DNA of 64,000 nt from Desulfovibrionaceae bacterium (GTDB lineage: Bacteria; Desulfobacterota; Desulfovibrionia; Desulfovibrionales; Desulfovibrionaceae), in assembly GCA_015709315.1 (NCBI GenBank), contig JACCQI010000002.1:119530-183529 (forward strand), written 5' to 3'. How positions within the stretch are numbered: position 1 is the stretch's first letter; every line of letters starts with the position of its first letter. Made by a program: the position numbers and the translations under genes. Below the pieces are notes generated by a model. That model was not told the origin of the DNA. It saw only the letters and a program-made list of their open reading frames with translations, and made no database searches. Positions 47,682-55,461 of this stretch are shown piece after piece.

Positions 47682-47961
47682 TTGATTTCCGACTCGGTTA
47701 TACGGGTGCAACGAGCTTGTCAACTGCCTGAAATAAAATAATTTCCTACCCAAACAATGGGCAACTCCGCCGCACCTGACATTGAATTTCAGATAGCTTT
47801 TTTTGAAATGATAAGCCCCTCTAACGGATCGACGGAAACCCGCGCCCGGCAATGGGCGACGCGTCCCCGCCCCGATCCCGGCGACAGGCCCGTTGACAAC
47901 GGATCACAACACCGCGCCGCGCTCATTGGACGATTTTTTCTCTCGGCTTCCCCAAAAAAAT

Positions 47962-47987
47962 GGGCGGAACCCATGTGGGTTCCGCCC
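47962..47987 (-). terminator. Terminator of the DUF4198 operon
   Basis: GGGCGGAACCCA-TG-TGGGTTCCGCCC perfect 12-bp stem; T-run on the minus strand. Confidence 0.85.
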
Positions 47988-48165
47988 GCGCCGGCCCGAC
48001 CGATTCAAGCGGCGGACATTGTCAAGGCCGCCTGCCCGATGCGGACGGCCTCACAGTCCTGCTTTGCCGGACAACGCGCACCCCTTCCCGGCCGCGCGTT
48101 GGATAGGCGGACCCTCCGGCGGTCGAGGGCTGGTTCCGAAGAGTCCGCCTGCGGCCGGGCCGTAA

Positions 48166-49017
48166 TCAATGATGATCCGGCCGAGACCGCTTGCGTTCGT
48201 TGGGGACCAGGATCACCAACGTCGCCGTCTGCTTGAGCTGCCGGTACTCTTCCCGCTTGTCTGCGGGCGCGTCCGTCTTGATGTAGTACCGGACGAACCA
48301 TCTTCCCGGCTGGTCCAGAGGGACCCGGATGGTATCGCCGGTCACGGCCGCGCCGGGGTGGTACAGGTCTTCGGACTCGGTGGAAAAGCCGCCGTAGGTC
48401 GCGTCCCAGTGGCCCGGCCCGGTGTACCTCCGGCCGTCGCGGAAAACCTTCAGGGTCAGGACGTCGCCGGGCTTCAGGTTGGTCGGGTCCTGCACGGGCA
48501 CCAGTTCCAGCGGCAGCCCCACGCGCCCCATGAACTGTCCGTCCGGCGCGCCGCAACGCACGTACGTTTTGGCGAACTGCCTGGAATACAGGGCCGTGAC
48601 GATCTTCTCGGCCTTGTCACGCACCGCGCTCATGGGCTTGATGGTGCTGCGGTCGCGCCCTTTCTTGTCCACCCACTTGGTGTAGTAGCCGGGATTGGTC
48701 TCGGCGGTCAGCACATAGGTGCCGGGCGCGGCGTACTCGATCATCCGCGACTGAAGGCCGGTTGCCTCGCGCGGAGCCAGTTCGGTCACGCTCCCGTCGG
48801 GTCCATGCACCCGAACGGCGGCGAGCTTGTTGGCCCGCACCCCGTCGTCCACCGGAAAATGATGGCCGTAGCAGAAGAACAGCGGCGTCTTCTTGCCCTC
48901 GGCCACCCGGTGCCGCCCGGACTGGATGTAGAGCGAATGGGCGTCGGCCCACTGCGCCCCGGCCGCCAGGAAGAGAACCAGGACGGCCGGAAGGGACAGT
49001 GCTCTGACGTGTTTCAT
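48166..49017 (-). CDS. DUF4198-like secreted protein
   Basis: Signal peptide ...AAGAQWADA|HSLYIQSGRHRVAEGKKTPLFFCYGHHFPVDDGV; Ig/beta-sandwich-like repeats. Confidence 0.78.
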   Translation of the reverse strand: MKHVRALSLPAVLVLFLAAGAQWADAHSLYIQSGRHRVAEGKKTPLFFCYGHHFPVDDGVRANKLAAVRVHGPDGSVTELAPREATGLQSRMIEYAAPGTYVLTAETNPGYYTKWVDKKGRDRSTIKPMSAVRDKAEKIVTALYSRQFAKTYVRCGAPDGQFMGRVGLPLELVPVQDPTNLKPGDVLTLKVFRDGRRYTGPGHWDATYGGFSTESEDLYHPGAAVTGDTIRVPLDQPGRWFVRYYIKTDAPADKREEYRQLKQTATLVILVPNERKRSRPDHH

Positions 49018-49104
49018 GGATATCTCCTGATGCGGGCCGGGTGCGGCCGACAGGGGGACGGCCGCACCCGTTGGGGGGGGGGGAGACCCGCGTTTGCGAG
49101 TGCG

Positions 49105-49932
49105 CTACTTCATGTCCTCGGCCTTGACCCAGATAACCGCGTCCTGGCTGAGTTCCTTGCCCTTGTATTCCTTGTCCGGGCCGACGCCCAGGGCCGCGAA
49201 GCCCCACCATCCGGCCTTGGGAATGCCGAAGGTGATGTAGCCGTCGGCATCGGTGAAGATGGTCTGGGTGATGAAGGAATCCTGCGGATACTCCACGGAA
49301 GACTTGGCGGGCATGGAGTTGGTCTTCACGTCGGGCATGTGGCTCATGTACTCCACTTCCACCTCGGCACCGGCCACGGGCTTGCCCTCGGACAGGACCT
49401 GCGCCTTGAACACGTTGCCGGTCCACAGGCCGTAGGGCTTGATGAGCGGAACGATCTCGCAGGGCAACCCCACGGGGTCGGCCCAGTTGCCGGGCACGCC
49501 GCCCACGTTGAGGATCAGCTTGGCGATCTGCTGCATGTACACGCCTTCCTCTTCCTCAAAATAGTAGCCGGGCTTCATGACGAAGACATAGTCGCCCATG
49601 GAGCGGACTTCCTTCTTGGGGATCATGGCGGAAAACGCCTTGTTGGAGGACTCGGGGTTTTTCCAGGTGATCTCCTTGACGTACTGCATGAGGTCCACTT
49701 TCCTGGCCTCGGCGTCGCCGCGCTGTTTCATCACATAGAATTCCTCGACCCCGCCCATGTCCATGGTGTGCCCGGCCTCTGCCGGGTGGGTGAACACGAT
49801 CCGCATGTCGAGGTCACCGCCCTGGCTCAGGGCGATCTCGGGGGTGTACACGACCATGAAATGGGCAAAGGCGGAACCGACCACGGTCAGCACGCACAGC
49901 GCGGCCAGAAGGGGAATGAAACGTTTTTTCAT
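49105..49932 (-). CDS. DUF4198-like secreted protein
   Basis: MKKRFIPLLAALCVLTVVGSAFA|HFMVVYTPEIALSQGGDLDMRIVFTHPAEAGHTMDMGGVEEFYV. Confidence 0.82.
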   Translation of the reverse strand: MKKRFIPLLAALCVLTVVGSAFAHFMVVYTPEIALSQGGDLDMRIVFTHPAEAGHTMDMGGVEEFYVMKQRGDAEARKVDLMQYVKEITWKNPESSNKAFSAMIPKKEVRSMGDYVFVMKPGYYFEEEEGVYMQQIAKLILNVGGVPGNWADPVGLPCEIVPLIKPYGLWTGNVFKAQVLSEGKPVAGAEVEVEYMSHMPDVKTNSMPAKSSVEYPQDSFITQTIFTDADGYITFGIPKAGWWGFAALGVGPDKEYKGKELSQDAVIWVKAEDMK

Positions 49933-49955
49933 CAAAAACTCCTCAATGTTGAAAT

Positions 49956-49970
49956 TGAATACCATTTTCA
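49956..49970. promoter_or_regulatory. Fur-box-like 7-1-7 palindrome upstream of DUF4198 gene
   Basis: TGAATAC-C-ATTTTCA, shares ACCATTTTCA with the 47667 site. Confidence 0.55.
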
Positions 49971-50023
49971 CTTACAATAGCGGGAAAAGGCGCAGGCGAG
50001 CACGCTCGCCTGCGCCGGATGTC

Positions 50024-50341
50024 CTATTCCACGATGTCCGCGCCGTTGATCTCGACAGAATGGCCTTCCCCGCCGTCGAACACGACCTTGTAATCGCCCG
50101 CGGGCTTGTCGAAGGTGACTTCGCTGTCCTCGTTCATTTTGGTCTCCACCAGGGATTTGCCGCTTGCGTCGAGCACATGGATCTTCACGCCCGAGGCGGA
50201 CGAGCCGTCCGAAAAACCGCCTTCGCAGGTGACGGTATTGTCGCCGTTGTCGAAGCAGCTCATCAGCGGGCTGTGGGCAAAGGCGTGCCCGGAAAAGGCG
50301 AGCACGGCGGCCAGGGTCAATGCAGTCATCGTTTTTTTCAT
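50024..50341 (-). CDS. Small secreted protein, last gene of feo operon
   Basis: MKKTMTALTLAAVLAFSGHAFA|HSPLMSCFDNGDNTVTCEGGFSDGSSASGVKIHVLDASGKSLVETKMNEDSEVTFDKPAGDYKVVFDGGEGHSVEINGADIVE; 14 bp from feoB. Confidence 0.75.
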   Translation of the reverse strand: MKKTMTALTLAAVLAFSGHAFAHSPLMSCFDNGDNTVTCEGGFSDGSSASGVKIHVLDASGKSLVETKMNEDSEVTFDKPAGDYKVVFDGGEGHSVEINGADIVE

Positions 50342-50354
50342 TATCAGCTCCTCC

Positions 50355-52865
50355 TTAAGAGCAATGTTCATTGCAGGGTTCCGGGGAAACGGAAGCGGCG
50401 GCCTCCCTTTCCTCGGGGTTGGGGATAAGGGCCATGATCAATGTCGTGGCCACGCACAATCCGTAGAAGGCCCACATGGCCTGGAGGCCGGTCAGCCCGA
50501 GCAGCCGCCCGCCGGTGAACACCAGGCTGGCGACCAGCAGGCCGAGCAGGGTCTGGTAGGCGATGGAGAACAGCATCCAGCCGGTGGAATCGGCCTGATG
50601 GCGAACCATGATCGAGGTGGGCACACACGGCGGGTACAGAGCCATGAACAGCATGAGCGCCAGGGCGTGCAGCGGAGTGAACCCGGACTCGCCCGCCTTC
50701 ATGGATTCCTGGACCGACTGGTCGCCGTCCAGGCCGTAGATGGACCCGAGCGTGGCAGCCGAGTTCTCCTTGGCCGCAAAGGCGGACAGGAGCGCGATGT
50801 TGATGCGCCAGTTGAATCCGGCCCACTGGGTGACGGGTTCCAGGGCGCGGCCCATGGAGCCGAGGAAGCTCGCCTCGAACCGCTCGGCCCGGGCCTCGCG
50901 GCGCGCCTTCTTGCGCGTCCTGACGACCTTCTTGAGCGACTTGTTGAGCTTCTTGCCGTCCTTGCCCTCGCGCTTGACCACCGCATAATACACGGGGTTG
51001 TCGGCCTGGAACCGGGCGTTGATGGCGGAGGACTCCTCCTGGTCCGTGACACCGCGCTTGGCGCGCTTGAGGGATTCCTCGAACAGGATGATGGGCAGGA
51101 CATCGGCCCGGGTGATGCGCCCGACGAACTCCGTCCTGGCCACGTCGGCCATGAAGCCCTTGATGGCCGCGTTTTCCATTCCATCGTAGTGGACCCGGCG
51201 GTCATCGGGCAGCCCCGGATAATTGATGAGCACGAACACCACCACGGCCACCGCAGCGACCACGGTGACGATCTTCTTCAAGAACAGCCAGATGCGCTCG
51301 AACGCGCGGCGCAGGATGCCCATAATCGTGGGCAGGTGATACGGCGGCATCTCCATGATGAACGGCGCGCTCGGGTGCCGCTTGAGCACGGTCAGGGTCA
51401 ATACCTTGGCCACGGGCAGGGCCATGAACAGCGTCACCGTGGCGATGAAGAACATGGCCAGCCCGCCCACGTCGGCGAAATAGGCGCCGATGAGGATCAG
51501 GTACAACGGCACCTTGGCCAGGCAGTTCATCATGGGCACGATCATAATGGTGGCCAGCCGCGCCCGTTCGTCCGGGATGGCCTTGGTGGCCATGACGCCG
51601 GGGATGGCGCAGCCGCCCACGTACACTCCGCCCAGGATCATGGGCAACGTGGACTGGCCGTGCAGCCCGAAACGCCGGAACAGCCTGTCCAGGATGAAGG
51701 CCATGCGCGGCATGTACCCGCTGTCCTCCAGGATGGCGATGAGCGAGAACAGCAGGAAGAAGATGGGCAGGTAGTTGAGGATGGCCGTGGTGGACTTGAC
51801 CACCCACAGGCCCAGCGCCCGCAGCAGCGGGTCCGAGGTGAACCCGGCGGCGGGCAGGACGTCCGCCGAAAAATCCTCGACCGCGCCCCAAATCGGCCAC
51901 GCCTGCAAGGCCAGCCAGTTCCCGAACACGATGGCCACCTGGTACAGGGCCATCAGGATGACGAGCAGGATGAGCGGCCCGAAAAAGCGGTGGCAGACGT
52001 AACGGTCGGCCAGGTCGGACAGGGAACGCTTCTTCGCCGCGGGCAAGGTCACGGTCTCCGCCGCTATCCGGGCGCACGCCGCGTGCCGGGCAAAGGCGAT
52101 GTGCCGCTCGGGCGCATTGCCCGTTTCCTCGGTGAAGCGCAGGCGGCAGGACTCGGCCAGCGCCAGGGCCTGGTCCGCGTCGGTGTGCGCGCCCTTGACC
52201 ATGTCGGCGGCCCGGTCGTCGTTTTCGAGCAGCTTGACCGCGATCCAGCGCACCGGATACTGCACGCTGACCAGCGGGTCTTCGGCAATGGCTCCGGCCA
52301 GCACGTCGATATGCGGCTCCAACGGCCCGTAATCGATCTTGTACGCCGCCGGTCCGGGCCGTTTCCCGGCCAGCTCCTTCACCGCCACCCTGAGCGCGGC
52401 CTTGCCCTCCCCCTTCTTGGCCTTGGTCGGGACCACGGGAATGCCGAGCATGTCCCGCAGCCGGTCCACGTCGATCCGCTGGCCCCGCCGCTCGACCACG
52501 TCCATCATGTTCAGGTTGAGGATGACCGGGGCCTCCATCTCCATGAGTTGAAGGGTCAGGTAGAGATTGCGCTTGAGGTTGGAGCCGTCGGCAACGTCGA
52601 TGACCACGGACGGCATGTCGTTTATCAGAAAGTCGCGGGCCACCCGCTCCTCGAGCGAGTACGAAGTCAGGCTGTAGGTGCCGGGCAGGTCCACCAGCTC
52701 CACGCGGATGTCGTCGATGGCGAACGAGCCGGTCTTCTTCTCCACGGTCACGCCGGGATAGTTGGCCACATGCTGCCGCGCCCCGGTGAGCAGATTGAAG
52801 ACCGTGGACTTGCCGCAATTGGGCTGACCGGCCAAGGCGACCAGAACGGTTTTCTCCCCGGTCAC
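50355..52865 (-). CDS. feoB: Ferrous iron transport protein B
   Basis: GTPase GQPNCGKSTVFNLLTGARQHVANYPGVTVEKK, LVDLPGTYSL, NLNMMDV; membrane core GCAIPGVMATKAI. Confidence 0.95.
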   Translation of the reverse strand: MTGEKTVLVALAGQPNCGKSTVFNLLTGARQHVANYPGVTVEKKTGSFAIDDIRVELVDLPGTYSLTSYSLEERVARDFLINDMPSVVIDVADGSNLKRNLYLTLQLMEMEAPVILNLNMMDVVERRGQRIDVDRLRDMLGIPVVPTKAKKGEGKAALRVAVKELAGKRPGPAAYKIDYGPLEPHIDVLAGAIAEDPLVSVQYPVRWIAVKLLENDDRAADMVKGAHTDADQALALAESCRLRFTEETGNAPERHIAFARHAACARIAAETVTLPAAKKRSLSDLADRYVCHRFFGPLILLVILMALYQVAIVFGNWLALQAWPIWGAVEDFSADVLPAAGFTSDPLLRALGLWVVKSTTAILNYLPIFFLLFSLIAILEDSGYMPRMAFILDRLFRRFGLHGQSTLPMILGGVYVGGCAIPGVMATKAIPDERARLATIMIVPMMNCLAKVPLYLILIGAYFADVGGLAMFFIATVTLFMALPVAKVLTLTVLKRHPSAPFIMEMPPYHLPTIMGILRRAFERIWLFLKKIVTVVAAVAVVVFVLINYPGLPDDRRVHYDGMENAAIKGFMADVARTEFVGRITRADVLPIILFEESLKRAKRGVTDQEESSAINARFQADNPVYYAVVKREGKDGKKLNKSLKKVVRTRKKARREARAERFEASFLGSMGRALEPVTQWAGFNWRINIALLSAFAAKENSAATLGSIYGLDGDQSVQESMKAGESGFTPLHALALMLFMALYPPCVPTSIMVRHQADSTGWMLFSIAYQTLLGLLVASLVFTGGRLLGLTGLQAMWAFYGLCVATTLIMALIPNPEEREAAASVSPEPCNEHCS

Positions 52866-53083
52866 AGCGTCACCTCGATATGCCGGGCCTCGTCGTGCCG
52901 GATGGAAACGTGGTACCCGTCCAGGTGGATTTCCACCGGGTCCACCAACGGCGCGTTGCGCACGATCTCGATGGCCGCGCCGGGATAGAACCCGAGGTCC
53001 ATGAGGCGCTGGCCCAGCGCGCCGTCAACGGTCAGGTCCGCCATGACGCAGGCGGTACCCGGATCCAGTTCGTCCAATGTCAT
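52862..53083 (-). CDS. feoA: Ferrous iron transport protein A (second copy)
   Basis: MTLDELDPGTACVMADLTVDGALGQRLMDLGFYPGAAIEIVRNAPLVDPVEIHLDGYHVSIRHDEARHIEVTL; stop overlaps feoB ATG. Confidence 0.92.
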   Translation of the reverse strand: MTLDELDPGTACVMADLTVDGALGQRLMDLGFYPGAAIEIVRNAPLVDPVEIHLDGYHVSIRHDEARHIEVTL

Positions 53084-53120
53084 ATTTCCCCCTGTATGTT
53101 GCAGATCAGTCACTGCCGGA

Positions 53121-53366
53121 TCAGGCCACCAGGACCTTTTCGGCGATGCCTCTTTCGACCATGACCCGGCCCTCTCCCACGGACACGAGCATGGGTCCCC
53201 GGCTGTTGGCGAGCACGTCCACCTCCACGCCGGGGATGATGCCGAGCGACTCCAGGCGCGTCCGCGCGCGAAACCCGGCGGCAACGGCCACGACAAAGGC
53301 GTTTTCCCCGGCGGCCACGGACTTGAGCGTCTTGTTCGATCTCACTGTTTTTCCCTTTTTTTTCAC
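53121..53366 (-). CDS. feoA: Ferrous iron transport protein A (first copy)
   Basis: RTRLESLGIIPGVEVDVLANSRGPMLVSVGEGRVMVERGIAEKVLV. Confidence 0.88.
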   Translation of the reverse strand: MKKKGKTVRSNKTLKSVAAGENAFVVAVAAGFRARTRLESLGIIPGVEVDVLANSRGPMLVSVGEGRVMVERGIAEKVLVA

Positions 53367-53381
53367 TCAGCGGTTGCAATT

Positions 53382-53400
53382 GATAATGAATTTCGATATC
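53382..53400. promoter_or_regulatory. Fur box between feoA and fur-like gene
   Basis: GATATCGAAATTCATTATC (minus), 15/19 to GATAATGATAATCATTATC. Confidence 0.7.
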
Positions 53401-53557
53401 AGTGATATGCCGTGAGGGCAGCAGGGTCAACAAAAACAGTGTGTTGAGATTTTATCTCAATTTCGGGCCGCAAAATCAGCCGTGAAGGCGGTTGTTGAGA
53501 CCGCGAGTCAACAAGGGGCCGGGAGCCGTCGGCAAACAGGAAAAAACAGACCGAAAA

Positions 53558-54028
53558 ATGCAGGAAACGCTCTACTTGTTCAAACAGTACCTGAAGCACA
53601 ACAACCTCAAGCTGACCCAGCAGCGGTTGTTGATATTCAGGGTCTTCATGAGTGACGAGGGGCAGGTCAGCCCGGAGGAACTGCTCCTGGGCGTCCAGTC
53701 CGTGGACGAAACCATCAGCCGGTCCACCGTGTACCGCACGGTCAAGCACCTGCACCATGCGGGCGTGGCCCGCTGCATCCACCGCAACGACGGCGTGGCC
53801 TGCTACGAGCCCACGGGGGACCATTCCAGTCAGATGATCTGCGAGCGATGCGGCCGGACCATCCCCATCCAAAACCCGTACTTCGAATGTCTGCAGCAGG
53901 AGACCGCCCGCCAGCAGGGCTTCACCCTCTACAGGTACCGCAACGTCATCTACGGCCTGTGCTGCGAATGCAGCGGCAAGCTGTGCCCCTGCCCCAAATG
54001 CGCAGAGCAAAAAAGGAGTGAATCATGA
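53558..54028 (+). CDS. Fur-family transcriptional regulator with Cys-rich C-terminus
   Basis: HNNLKLTQQRLLIFRVFM, SRSTVYRTVKHLHHAGVA, MICERCGRTI, tail GLCCECSGKLCPCPKC. Confidence 0.9.
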   Translation: MQETLYLFKQYLKHNNLKLTQQRLLIFRVFMSDEGQVSPEELLLGVQSVDETISRSTVYRTVKHLHHAGVARCIHRNDGVACYEPTGDHSSQMICERCGRTIPIQNPYFECLQQETARQQGFTLYRYRNVIYGLCCECSGKLCPCPKCAEQKRSES

Positions 54029-54177
54029 CTTTCAGGACCACCATCAACAGCAACCACCGGCCCAAGGACTTCCTGAGACGCGGACTCAAGTCCATGTTTC
54101 CCAACTACGTCCCGGACCCCCAGGCCACGCCCCCGGTAGACACGGAGGGCGACAAGAAGCGCACTGGGGAGAAATAG
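54025..54177 (+). CDS. 50-aa basic microprotein translationally coupled to the Fur-family gene
   Basis: ATGA overlap with upstream stop, SD AAGGAG; reads MTFRTTINSNHRPKDFLRRGLKSMFPNYVPDPQATPPVDTEGDKKRTGEK; not in ORF track. Confidence 0.6.
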   Translation: MTFRTTINSNHRPKDFLRRGLKSMFPNYVPDPQATPPVDTEGDKKRTGEK

Positions 54178-54205
54178 ACGCCGGCAGGCTGAAAACAGCA
54201 CGAAA

Positions 54206-54237
54206 AAAGGGCTTGCAACATACGTTGCAAGCCCTTT
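54206..54237. terminator. Bidirectional terminator
   Basis: AAAGGGCTTGCAAC-ATAC-GTTGCAAGCCCTTT perfect 14-bp stem. Confidence 0.85.
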
Positions 54238-54245
54238 GATTTCCG

Positions 54246-54337
54246 TGGCGGAGAGGAGAGGATTTGAACCTCCGACAGAGTTCCCCCTGTACACGCTTTC
54301 CAGGCGTGCTCCTTAAGCCGGACTCGGACACCTCTCC
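54246..54337 (-). tRNA. tRNA-Ser (GGA), with encoded CCA
   Basis: Reverse strand GGAGAGGTGTCCGAGTCCGGCTTAAGGAGCACGCCTGGAAAGCGTGTACAGGGGGAACTCTGTCGGAGGTTCAAATCCTCTCCTCTCCGCCA; loop CTGGAAA, long variable arm. Confidence 0.95.
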
Positions 54338-54400
54338 GCGTCGAGAGGGAGTAACTACCCAATATGACCGGACTTGGCAAGGAAAAAAATCCAGCTAATT

Positions 54401-55318
54401 TTACAAAGGAAGTTCCAGGCTCCCGCGAAACCCTTCCAGGCTCTCGGCACCGATCTCGATGAGCAGTTTTTCCATGGCCTCGGCCAGGCCGAAGGAAAAG
54501 TCCGGGCGCAGGAAATTGGCGGTTCCCACCTGCACGGCGTGCGCGCCCACCAGAATGAATTCCAGGGCGTCCTCGGCCGAACTGATGCCGCCGATGCCCA
54601 CCACCGGGATGTCCACGGCCCGCACCGCCTGGTGAACGCAGCGAAGGGCCACCGGCTTGATGGCCGGACCGGACAGCCCGGCCACGACGTTGGCGATGCG
54701 CGGCTTGCGGGTGCGGACGTCCACGGCCATGCCGGACAGGGTGTTGATGAGCGACAGGGAGTCCGCCCCGCCCGCCTCGGCCGCACGGGCGCAGACCGCG
54801 ATGTCCGTCACGTTGGGCGACAATTTCACCATGACGTGCTTGCCGCCCGCGTTCCTCTTGACCGACTCCGTGACTTTCGTGATCTGGGCCGGGTCCTGGC
54901 CAAAGGCCACGCCGCCCTCCTTGACGTTGGGGCAGGACACGTTCACCTCGAGCGCGGCCACGCCCTCCTCGGCCGCCAGCACGGACGCCAGCTTGCCGAA
55001 CTCGACCGCGTCGCAGGCGTACAGGTTGGCGATGACCGCCACGTCCTTGCCCTTCAAAGCGGGCAGGGCCTGGGTGATGAACGCCTCCACGCCGGGATTC
55101 TGGATGCCGATGGCGTTGAGCATGCCGCACGGCGTCTCGGCGATGCGCGGCATGGGATTGCCCTCGCGCGGCTTGAGCGAGATGCCCTTGGCCACGAAGC
55201 CGCCGAGCTTTTCCAGGTCGCCGTAGGGCGCGAATTCCAGGCCGAAGCCGAAGGTGCCCGAGGCGGTCAGGACCGGATTCTTGAGTTCGAGGCCGCCTAT
55301 GGATACATGCATGTTCAT
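54401..55318 (-). CDS. pyrD: Dihydroorotate dehydrogenase, catalytic subunit (PyrDB type)
   Basis: LKNPVLTASGTFGFGLEFAPYGDLEKLGGFVAKGISLKPREGNPMPRI; ALEVNVSCPNVKEGG. Confidence 0.95.
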   Translation of the reverse strand: MNMHVSIGGLELKNPVLTASGTFGFGLEFAPYGDLEKLGGFVAKGISLKPREGNPMPRIAETPCGMLNAIGIQNPGVEAFITQALPALKGKDVAVIANLYACDAVEFGKLASVLAAEEGVAALEVNVSCPNVKEGGVAFGQDPAQITKVTESVKRNAGGKHVMVKLSPNVTDIAVCARAAEAGGADSLSLINTLSGMAVDVRTRKPRIANVVAGLSGPAIKPVALRCVHQAVRAVDIPVVGIGGISSAEDALEFILVGAHAVQVGTANFLRPDFSFGLAEAMEKLLIEIGAESLEGFRGSLELPL

Positions 55319-55337
55319 GACTATTCCTTACTTCCCT

Positions 55338-55461
55338 GAGCTGTTCAAAAATGTTCGAGTGCTAGGCGCAAAAGGGATTCAAGCCCGACGCGCAGTCTTC
55401 CCCTGCGCGAGGGTTTGCATTTCTTGCGGCAACGACGCAATCGGGCATTTTTCAACAGCTC
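55338..55461. repeat. 124-bp inverted-repeat element (MITE/REP-like candidate) between pyrD and pyrK
   Basis: Ends GAGCTGTTCAAAAATG / CATTTTTCAACAGCTC (15/16 inverted repeat) plus internal hairpin CGCGCAG-TCTTCCC-CTGCGCG. Confidence 0.7.

Noticed and set aside
47757-48236. ORF 47757-48236 (+)
   Set aside because: Overlaps a DUF4198 C-terminus and its terminator; no recognisable protein features.
53492-53557. N-terminal extension of the Fur-family ORF
   Set aside because: Non-conserved-looking start; MQETLYLFKQYLKHNNLKLTQQR at 53558 fits the family.
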